Shown piece by piece: positions 1-8,500 of a stretch of DNA of 27,500 bases. A program made the translations under genes and the position numbers. Numbering within the stretch: position 1 is the stretch's first letter; each line of letters opens with the position of its first letter. The notes below the pieces were generated by a model, which ran no database searches, was not told where the DNA came from, and worked only from the letters and a program-made list of their open reading frames with translations. The DNA lies in assembly GCA_012295275.1 (NCBI GenBank), contig CM022672.1:1853943-1881442 (forward strand), written 5' to 3'. Source of the stretch: Chrysomallon squamiferum (Eukaryota; Mollusca; Gastropoda; Neomphalida; Peltospiridae).

Positions 1-40
1 TACAATTACCACAGATTTTACAAAACAGGGAAACAGCTTT

Positions 41-254
41 TTATATACATACATAAGTATACACACATACATACATATAAAATTCATACATAGACATACA
101 CACACACACATCGACACACAAATACACTCTCACACTCATGTATACATATACATACATACATACATACATATATATATGTTATATACATACACATATCCAT
201 ACAAAAAAACACACACACACTAGTGTACATACATACAAACACACATACATACAG
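41..254. repeat. Degenerate ACAT/ACAC simple repeat
   Basis: Interrupted run of CATA, ACAT and CACA units with a few AT-only interruptions near 170-185. The open frame through it translates as a Tyr/Thr/His/Ile-rich repeat, the expected product of an ACAT tetranucleotide, so it is not taken as a gene. Confidence 0.95.
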
Positions 255-880
255 AAGTACTGGCTAGTGTGGGAAGTAATTCTATACATAGACCACAGAA
301 GACAAAATCCTGTGACATCCCATATCTGAATCTAATACAGAATCATATCACATCTCATTGATATGAATCTGTCTCAGTATAACGACAGATCATTATCTTC
401 ACTTACCTGCATTATAAAGAAGCTTAGAGGGACAAAATGATATGAAACTATCATGGTTCTACACCTTTCCCAATTAGCTCTATGTAACAGCCCAGAAGTA
501 AGATTTCATCCCATAATGTTTAACACAGTGGCCCAGAGGCAGGTTGAAGATTAGAGATTCTGTCAACAGTAATTAGTTTAAAACAGCTTTCTATATGGTG
601 AACCTGTCTTATTGCATTACACCGGAAATAAACATAATTATTCTGACTCATACTGGTGTAATAAACATGTATTTTGGACATTACTAGTGACATGTGTCAC
701 TCTGATTGAAATCCTAACATAATTAATACAATTTTACTCTTTGTAAATCACATGTGCTGTGTAAGAGACTGTAGATTACAAAACCTTTTTTTTAAAGTGC
801 TTGATGAAAATAAATGAAACTTGATTTTCACTTTATGCAAATAATGGCTGACATAAATACACACCCATGCACATATGATG
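255..880. other. AT-rich unique sequence, nothing recognised
   Basis: About 600 bases of non-repetitive AT-rich DNA with stops in all frames. I see no exon-like frame, no RNA gene and no terminal repeat. Confidence 0.6.
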
Positions 881-891
881 TACTCATACTC

Positions 892-928
<37 letters not shown>

Positions 929-939
929 TACACATACTC

Positions 940-994
<55 letters not shown>

Positions 995-1040
995 TACTCA
1001 TACTCATACACATACACATACACATACACATTCACATACA
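881..1040. repeat. TACACA hexanucleotide array
   Basis: About 26 copies of a six-base unit, mostly CATACA, with CATACT variants at 881-895, 935-940 and 994-1005. Because the unit is six bases and stop-free, it is open in several frames on both strands, giving His-Ile, Tyr-Thr, Val-Tyr and Met-Cys dipeptide repeats. These are translation artefacts. The unit differs from known telomere motifs. Confidence 0.95.
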
Positions 1041-1199
1041 TTATATATTCTCAGTTGGTTTGGAACATATATCAATCATACTGCTGAATGTAAAAAATCA
1101 TATTTTTATTTCTACTGTTCTCAAATAGTTAAATAATTAAACAAATCGATTAAACTTTCTAATTACACAGTCGTAACACTTCATAATAAACTCTACTGA

Positions 1200-1620
1200 A
1201 CAAACTATCTGGCACTGCCTGCACTGACACTGTTCCAAATTTCAGAGAGAAATTAGCCCTGGTATTCTAACCTGGAAGAACAAAGAAACCAATCAAACAG
1301 GCTGTCTGGACAAACAAGTGTCTATAAATAATGCTAATGTCCACACCAGACTGGACAGTAACTGGTCTGGTCTGTAACTAATGGGATCTCCAGGACTAAC
1401 AGTATTGATTGTCCACCAAATATAGCATCAGATGCCCTTGTTGGTTATGTACTTATGCTTGTCACCTCTGTAATGAGTGTAAAGAGTCTGGCTTTTTGCC
1501 TGTCCTGTTTTTGATGAGAGGCAGATAGATACACTGCAGAATGTCAGTCAGACTGCTTGCTTCCAGCTTTTTACATCTTATGGACATTAGGAAGTTTTTG
1601 GTGGGAGACAGATAAAATGT
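1200..1620. promoter_or_regulatory. Complex-sequence island with GTCTG/CAGAC cluster, possible cis-regulatory element
   Basis: Higher-complexity, less AT-rich block standing out from its surroundings, with no long frame. It carries several GTCTGG or CAGAC words around 1303-1375, the core recognised by SMAD proteins, and an inverted pair ACCAGAC (1345-1351) / GTCTGGT (1365-1371) with a 13-base spacer. ATGCTAATG lies near 1332. Regulatory function is inferred only from composition and motif content; it could equally be old unique DNA. Confidence 0.2.
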
Positions 1621-1802
1621 TAGACTGTCTGATGCAAATATGAGTTCATTTTTAGATCTCTAGGAAACTATGTAGGTGTAGCAAAAGCATTGCATGGGGT
1701 GTTTAATTGAGGATGTTAAGGAGTTTCATTAACCTGTTGTATTGAATGAAGCTAATGATGTATGGCTGAAATCCATAATTATTTTAGAACTTCATATTTC
1801 CA
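1621..1802. other. AT-rich unique sequence, nothing recognised
   Basis: No frame, repeat or motif that I can support. Confidence 0.5.
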
Positions 1803-2115
1803 TAGCTTTGACAGATAGGACACTGAAAATGGCAGCATTATAACCATCTCTATGTCAGTATGTTTGAAATATTTCAAATTCGTGAACACAGCAGTATAAC
1901 TAACTTTACATCAAGATATTCTGAAATCTTTTTAAGTCTTTGCATCATGAATATCTGATTTGACAAGAACATAACATCATTATCTTTAGAAATTTTCAAC
2001 AGTCTTTGCAAAATGAACATTCAATTTGACAGCAATATAACCAACTTTTCATGAAAATCTTTGAACAGCCTTACACAAAAGACACAGGCTCAATTCATTA
2101 ATCTAGGGCTCTTGA
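1803..2115. repeat. Diverged ~60-bp tandem repeat, about five units
   Basis: A GAAAWCTTT-like start recurs near 1865, 1923, 1989 and 2052 (spacings 58, 66 and 63). AGTCTTTGCA recurs in two units and a less similar version lies in the others. An upstream unit shares the GCAGCATTATAACC-like part (1832) with 1891. Units also share ATTTGACA and ATAACC/ATAACA words. Divergence is high, so this is an old minisatellite. Confidence 0.65.
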
Positions 2116-2443
2116 CTTTTAACTTTAAAAGTGACCACACAGTTCCCAGACTGTAGCATGTGAAATGAATGCTTCCTGTGAAAAGCATCTGCATAATTGG
2201 TGACAATGTGTTGGATTGGTGTCACTCGAAAAGAGGGCAAACCTTGTTACAGTTTTCCAAATAAAACAAACAGCAGCAACATGATCTGATCACAGTTGTT
2301 TAAATTTGAAATTGTAAAAAGAATTCATGTGTGTAAATAAGTGAACACTTAGAAGTTTAAATACAGGACATGATACACATGTATTCTTTCTTCTGCACAT
2401 GTTTGAAGAGACTTCTAAACTGCACATGTTTGCACACAAAGCA

Positions 2444-2444
<1 letters not shown>
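2116..2444. other. AT-rich unique sequence, nothing recognised
   Basis: No supported gene. The long minus-strand frame crossing 2290-2643 is open only because of the adjacent (TG)n tract, which gives a poly Cys-Val run. Confidence 0.6.

Positions 2445-2534
<90 letters not shown>
2445..2534. repeat. (CA)45 microsatellite
   Basis: Uninterrupted run of 45 CA units. The lack of interruptions suggests a young, length-variable locus. Confidence 0.99.
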
Positions 2535-2535
<1 letters not shown>

Positions 2536-3354
2536 TGTTAGGTACAGAGAGATTTGAAGATGTTTATGACAAAGAAGATTCCTGAATATGCCATAAACAC
2601 TATTAAATTTAAAAAAAAAAGGAAAAATCATCCTCATTTTCAACAGTTATGGGATCTTCTAAGAATTGAGAACAAAACTGGACATCAAAAGAAAAAAAAA
2701 AAAACTCAGCTTAAACAGAATTTGAATTTGTAACAGAGAAATGAAACTTTCTAGACAACTCAGAAAAACTTTATTTTGTCTTTTGCTCAAGAGGGAATCC
2801 TTATCATGTCTACAGTCAATAATTAAATTAATGCAGCAGAAACTGCTACATTATCTAGAATTTTTACTGTTCTCCACAGGACAGCCTTAATTCTTCCAAA
2901 AATAAGTAAAGATGAATTGTGTTCAAAATATGTACATGTTTGTCAATTAGTGTTCCAGATAAAAGTATTTGAAGATTTATGGTTTTTCCAGAACCTTTGA
3001 TGATGAATAATGGAGCACTGGCTAGAATTGTAAAAAAAAAAAAATATGCATGTAAAAGAAACTCAGTTTAGTATGTAGCAATGGTGATAGAATGAAGAGC
3101 AGCTAAAAAGTCAACTTGTAAAAGAAGTATATCTTAGGAAGGAGCGACAGTAATAACATTCTTCTTTTCCAAATTATAAACCATTTAGAACCAAAATCAA
3201 TGTTTTGCATCAAATCAGGATGTAAAACAACAGCATATGAGACAGATTTAGAAAGACATTCTTTTCAATACCATGAACCTAAAACAAAAGCATTATAATG
3301 AAATAACAATGACTTCAGGTTCTAATAATAAACATTAGCTTCACAAATGACAAA
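2535..3354. other. AT-rich unique sequence with short A tracts
   Basis: A runs at 2611-2620, 2692-2704 and 3032-3044. No frame or known element is visible. The A runs lack recognisable upstream SINE-like bodies or flanking duplications. Confidence 0.6.
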
Positions 3355-3620
3355 GCTATCTCGAGCAAGAACACATCGGAAAAACACACAACGGTTTGTT
3401 CATGTGAATTAAGAATCAAGCTTTGAAGTGCAGCTGAAAAACGAGATGGATAAACATTGGCCAAAGTGGAATCATGTCATGGAAATGGAATGAGTTAACA
3501 GATGCATTGTCATGCTAATAAACTATAAATACCATCCCATTAAATCTCGGCTCTTTGTCATGCATCACATTTACATCTTAATTCCAACCATTAACCCACA
3601 AGGCTCAATAGCACAATAAA
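3355..3620 (+). promoter_or_regulatory. Candidate enhancer island with SOX-POU composite sites
   Basis: Complex block with no open frame. CATTGTCATGCTAAT at 3505-3519 matches the SOX-POU composite consensus (CWTTGTYATGCWAAT) throughout: a SOX half CATTGT abutting an octamer ATGCTAAT. A second, weaker copy CTTTGTCATGCATCA lies at 3553-3567, an octamer-like ATGGAAAT at 3479-3486, and a looser TTTGTTCATGTGAAT at 3395-3409. SOXB and POU-III factors act together on such sites in neural and stem-cell enhancers of animals. Activity here is inference from motif grammar alone. Confidence 0.4.
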
Positions 3621-3721
3621 ACATTTCAGAAATTGAGGAAAATACCTCCTACAGGTAGTTAGTTGTTGATAATGACAGAAAAATACTTTTTATATATAAG
3701 CATTCTAATCAAATTCATTAA

Positions 3722-3900
3722 AACATGTCTATAGTGGTAAAACTTTTATTTATGTCAGCATTTCAGTAATACTAATTTGAAACGTTTTTAGTTAAAACTT
3801 GTATTTATATCAGCATTTCAATGACACTAATTTCAAACATGTTTTTAGTTCTAAAACTTATATTTATATCAGCATTTCAGTGACACTAGTTTTAAACATA
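3722..3900. repeat. Diverged ~55-61-bp tandem repeat, three units
   Basis: Three successive units start near 3722, 3781 and 3836. Each carries AAAACTT, a TATTTATATCAGCATTTCA-like core and (A)TGACACTA before the next unit. Differences are scattered substitutions and small indels. It is unrelated in sequence to the 1803-2115 array. Confidence 0.85.
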
Positions 3901-3959
3901 ACCTGAGCTTTGTAAAGTACTATTCCATGAGTACAAGAGAGAAAACACAACTGTGAGGA

Positions 3960-4240
3960 AGCCATTTACAAGTTGATTAAAGAATGACAAACCCTGTGTG
4001 GGCTGCAGTAATTTCTTGAGGCAAATTCCAGTCTGGTGCTGTAAACACGTTTAATGTCTGGAAACTCATGAATACACAGCAGCGACACAGATCACTTGGA
4101 TAAATGGCATTTCATGAACGACAGAATGTCACGATGGGAAAATGGTCTTGCACAGAATTGGGAGTCTTGTAAACTGTGATGTTGGAGTGTGATTTTCATA
4201 AATTTCTTCTGATTGACCTAGTAACTTACTAACCCACTCT
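3960..4240. promoter_or_regulatory. Complex-sequence island with forkhead-type site
   Basis: Less AT-rich block without a usable frame. TGTAAACA at 4040-4047 is an exact forkhead (FOX) core, and a weaker TTGTAAACT lies near 4169. Two GTCTGG words are also present. Called only as a possible regulatory element; there is no promoter or transcript evidence. Confidence 0.2.
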
Positions 4241-4895
4241 GATTTTGTATCTAAGTTAGTAGGGATCCTAGTTTTAAGAATATAATTTAGCTTAATTTCA
4301 CTTAATTAAAGATAAGAATATATAAATTCTTATTGAAAAAGTTATATATATATGTGTGTGTGTGTGTGTGTAGATACAAACACATACATGTTAGATTAAA
4401 ACAGGAAAAGAATCGTGGCACAAATCACAAAGGGTTTTTAATTTAGGTGGACATTTTAAAAATATTTCTTCTTGTTTCATATACAGGTTCTGCAACGATT
4501 AAAAAATAACTGATTTAGTGATTAACTCTTACATTCAGGATGAGCTTCAGTTTTGCTCCAGTGTCAAGTTATGAAACAGCAAATCAGTGGATTTGATCCC
4601 CATTAAATAAAACATCTGTACATTTAATTTCAGTTCTGTAAGTAACTCTATTACCTAAGTGTATGTAATTTAAATACAATCCAATTGTTTCATTCAAGAA
4701 AACATCATCATCAAAATAAAAACTTCTTCCACATGCTTGCATTCAACAAAACTGAAAATAACATCATCCACTTACAATGACTGACTACAATTTAAAATAA
4801 CAATCTGTTGTTGTTGTTTTTTTCCACACATTATTAACAATCCTGCCTTCTTATTCTCTTTCTTTCTTAACACAATTCAAAATATGAGTATCAAC
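4241..4895. other. AT-rich unique sequence with short TA/TG tract
   Basis: Holds a small (TA)n(TG)n compound tract at 4343-4372. Otherwise AT-rich with no supportable gene. Confidence 0.6.
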
Positions 4896-4898
4896 ACA

Positions 4899-4953
<55 letters not shown>

Positions 4954-4956
4954 CAC

Positions 4957-5010
<54 letters not shown>

Positions 5011-5028
5011 CACACCATACACACACTG
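4896..5028. repeat. Compound (CA)n microsatellite
   Basis: Two long CA tracts, about 4900-4953 and 4961-5008, each followed by a short ACACCATA-type interruption (4953-4960 and 5009-5020). The repeated interruption suggests a duplication of a CA tract plus its flank. Confidence 0.98.
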
Positions 5029-5044
5029 ATAAGTTATTAAAATT

Positions 5045-5375
5045 TTAATCGGCTTCATTTCAGGTTAGCTGCACTGATGCTGCACTGAGCGAGATGCACC
5101 TCGAGGCGTGTTACAAGGAGAGTTAACAGCGGGTAATTACCTAGACCGATACATTCTGCAAGTCAGATAGCCAGTCCAACACTAATTCTTCCAATTGCTT
5201 TTCAGCGCACTGTACGTTCAAGTCTTTGGCAAATTAAAAACCAGTGTTGGTGTACATCAAATCTGCCATCTGGTGCCAGTCAATAGGATTAAATGAAAAT
5301 GCTTTGGAAATGAGCTGAGTTGATTAATAGAATTTGTCGCATGCCTCTTATAGTCTTCGTTTAACTGTCCAGTGA
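5045..5375. promoter_or_regulatory. CpG-containing complex island with homeodomain palindrome
   Basis: This block has about ten CpG dinucleotides in ~330 bases, while neighbours have almost none. It holds a perfect palindrome GGTAATTACC (5132-5141), a homeodomain/paired-type site, plus GTTAAC just upstream and a GATTAAT word near 5321. A 20-codon frame (5064-5126) opens after an acceptor-like TTCATTTCAG and ends in TAA. It is too short to call an exon. Candidate conserved element, function unknown. Confidence 0.25.
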
Positions 5376-5378
5376 TTT

Positions 5379-5400
5379 AAAAAAAAAAAAAAAAAAAAAA
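5379..5400 (+). repeat. A22 homopolymer
   Basis: Pure A run at the right edge of the 5045-5375 block. It could be a retroposon tail, but no target-site duplication is evident on the two sides. Confidence 0.95.
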
Positions 5401-5403
5401 GGC

Positions 5404-5905
5404 TTGTAGGAGTAGTGATAACAGAAGTAGTGGTAGCAGTTGTTGTTGTTGTATTAGTGATTGAAGTATTATTTTAGCAGAAACTGTGGAAGGATAGTAG
5501 TAATTCTATGTGCTAGTTACAGTTGCAACAGTAATTGTAATAGTAAATGTAATTGTAATTGTAGTAACAGTTGCTGCAGTGGTGATAATAATGGCAACAA
5601 CAGCAGTAGTAGTTGTTTTTATTGTTGTGTTAGCAGGTAATTATACCTGTGGTAATAGAAGTTGCTGTGGTAGTAGCAGTAACAATAGCATTAGTAATGA
5701 TAGTGGTAGATTTATAGGTAACTTGGTAATAATGTTAAAGTAGAAGTTGTAGAAAGAGTGTTAGTAGATACTATAATTATAGAATATACTAGTAGTAGTA
5801 GTAGTAGTAGTAGTGTATTGGAAATAGTATAATAATAGTTACTATAGCTGCAATAGCAATATCACCAGTTGTAGTTGTAGCTGGAGTCATCACAGTAACA
5901 GAAGT
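5404..5905 (+). repeat. Decayed trinucleotide (GTA/GTT/GCA/ATA) array
   Basis: About 500 bases dominated by GTA, GTT, GCA, ATA and GTG triplets in one register, with a purer (TAG)8 core at 5790-5813. The three-base periodicity imitates coding DNA: the frame at 5510-5743 translates as a Val/Ile/Ala/Thr-rich, membrane-like chain followed by a Cys/Ser/Asn tail. No start context, splice site or known domain supports it, so it is treated as a repeat. Confidence 0.85.
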
Positions 5906-5934
5906 CACCAAGAACAACAAATGTGTCTGTGTCT

Positions 5935-5936
<2 letters not shown>

Positions 5937-5993
<57 letters not shown>

Positions 5994-6003
5994 TGTGTGT
6001 GTT
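5937..6003. repeat. (GT)n microsatellite
   Basis: Nearly pure GT tract with one TTTG interruption near 5990. Confidence 0.98.
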
Positions 6004-6915
6004 TGACAGAACTGTCCATTAGGTCCACATTTTGCTTTAATTCTAAGATTATAACTTAAACTTATCTTATTCATTGTGTCCAATTTAGACAAACTTAAAA
6101 TACCCCTGTTCAATCACCAACATAAACTCATCACACTGTAATGTACAAGGTAATTACATGTATTTTCAAACATTAAACAACACATAGCAACCAGCACTAA
6201 GAAAACACCAGGCTTGACAGAGGCTAAACTGAAAGCTTTAGAAGTGCCAGGTTCTAAGATCAAGTCACTGATCAAGTTTTGAAAACTAGGAAAGTATAAA
6301 ATAAGTAGGTTTTTCTCTTATCATTTTCTAACATATATCATTCTTCTCCATAACTGATTTTCTAACACACTGACACAATGTTGGACATACAATTCAGGAT
6401 TCTGGAACAATTGTCCAACATAAATATGCATGAACCTTAAATATATGTAATCACCGCTTATTGCTTGGTAAGTAATATATATTAACAATTTCTTAATTCA
6501 CAAAATGCGTCCCATAATTTATTTTACTCAGTATAAGCAACTTTATTGGTGGTGCAAATGCATCAATATCAATGCAACAGTTGCTTTAATGTGCGCTAAC
6601 AGTTGTTTTGAAAATATCTACATCCTTGAGAACAGAAATATGAAAATATGTTTGAATATTTCATTGGCCTGAATCGATTAGATCAATTGTTGTTTATTTT
6701 ATTTAACCCAGGTGCAACACATTTTGTTGTCTGTCACATTTTTCATGGTAATTTTATTCTTTTTATCTTGATGTGTTTTTGTTTTTCTTAAATTTTATTG
6801 CTGTTGTTTTTCTCATGCTGAGTTATTGATATTTTCCATTACTTATGTCTTTGTTCACTGCTCGGATGTTGATACGCAGTTTATCAAAAACTCAATTTAT
6901 ATGAGTGCATGAATT
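6004..6915. other. AT-rich unique sequence, nothing recognised
   Basis: Non-repetitive, T-rich toward 6700-6850. No long frame and no terminal repeats seen. Confidence 0.6.
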
Positions 6916-7310
6916 ACACACACACGCCCACACACACACACTCACACGTACACATACATAGATAGATGCCTGTGAATGTGTATATATGTGTACAAGTGTG
7001 TGTGTTTGCATGTGTATGTGTATGAATGCATGATATACGTGTGTGTATATATACATGGATACATTTATGACTACACACATACACAGATGTATATGTGTGT
7101 CTGTGTGTGTGTAAAATGTGTCTATGTAAGAGTGTGAGTGTATGCATGTATAGTTGGATGAATAGATGAATATATATATGTATGTATATATATACACACA
7201 CATACACACACATGCCTACATTCACACAAACACACATACATATATATACACAAACATACACATATGCATACACAATCACAGAGAAACACACACATACAAG
7301 TATGGATGTT
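6916..7310. repeat. Alternating CA-rich and TG-rich simple repeats
   Basis: CA-rich (6916-6958), TG-rich (6970-7035), short CA-rich (7072-7086), TG-rich (7090-7165), an AT/ATGT core (7168-7190), then CA-rich (7191-7310). Frames on both strands are Cys/Val/His/Thr/Tyr-rich repeat translations. The strand alternation makes the segments imperfectly complementary to each other. Confidence 0.95.
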
Positions 7311-8148
7311 TTGGTGTATACGCATATATAAAATATATGTATATAAGAAAGTATGAAAAAAATATATCTGTGTCTTACAAAAATTGTTTCTTTACAAATA
7401 CAGTAAATTGAAGAAGATTGAATAACTGCAGTCAAACTTCAGAATGCACCATTAATACTAAACGAATGATGAAATCAGAAAATAACTTTCCAAGCACTGA
7501 TGCAATCTTATTAAATCTAGTACTTCAGACCACTCGTACACTTCCAGATAAAATGCCGGGCAATTCTGGAATTGTAAAGTCCTTTTTTTTTCTTCTACTT
7601 CTTCCATAACCTTGTGTGGATGCAAGACCCTAATAGCACACTTTGACTGTGAGGATTTCAAATAGCATGTTTTAAAGAGCTGATTTTCTAATGGAATTCA
7701 GGCCTTAATCAATTTATACTTTTTTTTTTATTCCTTTCTTTGAAAGGAAATCACACTGACATTTTATTAGAAGCACTGAAAAATTAAAGCAGGAAAAACA
7801 GAAGTGACAAATAAAAAGGAAAGGTATAAAACAGATGAAAAGAAAATTTAGACTAATAATGTTCTTGGCCTTGCAAAGGTTGGCTAATTTGATTTTGATT
7901 ATAATCTGATAAAATATTTTTGCGTAATATTAATTTTGATAAACAAATCTGTTTTCCACCATAATCTGTTTACATATTTAGTTACCAAGAATTATTAGTA
8001 ATATCTTTTAAACTGATTGCTGTGTTGATGAAATTAAACAGAATTCCAGAAACAGTGTGATTACCCTGACAGAGACAACTATATAAATATTTTCAAGAAC
8101 CCAAATAAAGATTCTCACTTGACACAGCCTATAAAATACATATTTTCC
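7311..8148. other. AT-rich unique sequence, no gene called
   Basis: The overlapping 63-codon plus-strand (7418-7609) and 67-codon minus-strand (7458-7661) frames cover a slightly less AT-rich patch. The minus-strand product has an ordinary mixed composition (Trp, Glu and Leu present), but I recognise no domain and see no splice context, so neither is called. Confidence 0.5.
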
Positions 8149-8405
8149 ATGAGTTCTTTTTAAAAAAATCTTCTTGGATATAATCTTTTATATAGGTTTC
8201 ATGAATTCAGACAAAATCTTTTATTCTGACATAATCCTGTATGTTCCAGTTTTCATGAATTCAGACAAAACCTATTGTTCTGACAAGATCACTATATAAT
8301 GAAGTTTTTATAACCTTTTATTCTGACATGATGCCATATATTCAGGTTTTGATGAATTCAGACAAAACCTATTACTGAGATGATCTCTGTATATTCAAGT
8401 TTTAC
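8149..8405 (+). repeat. 54-bp tandem repeat, about five units
   Basis: ATGAATTCAGACAAAA starts units at 8201, 8255 and 8352. A degenerate unit starts at 8149 (ATGAGTTC), and a unit lacking its first ~11 bases occupies 8309-8351. Shared inner words are TATTCTGACATGATC and a CAGGTTTT-like end. Divergence is moderate. Confidence 0.85.
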
Positions 8406-8424
8406 TGATTTTAAAACGGACTCT

Positions 8425-8500
8425 TTTCATCACAATAAAAAAAAAAAAAGCAGCCAATGAATTTAAAAAAAAAAAAAAATTTCATCACAATAAAAAAACG
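8425..8500 (+). repeat. Short direct repeat with A tracts
   Basis: TTCATCACAATAAAAAAA occurs at 8426 and again at 8481, 55 bases apart, close to the period of the preceding array. This may be a further decayed unit invaded by A runs (8438-8449 and 8465-8479). Confidence 0.7.

Noticed and set aside
4570-4610. GGATTTGATCCCC resembling a SINE B box
   Set aside because: No matching A box upstream, and no tail or flanking duplication.
5160-5230. GTTCAAGTC resembling a pol III B box (near 5218)
   Set aside because: No acceptable A box at the right distance and no tRNA cloverleaf or SINE body.
5510-5743. 77-codon hydrophobic, membrane-like frame
   Set aside because: It lies wholly within a decayed GTA/GTT/GCA triplet array, whose periodicity explains the composition. 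No start context or domain.
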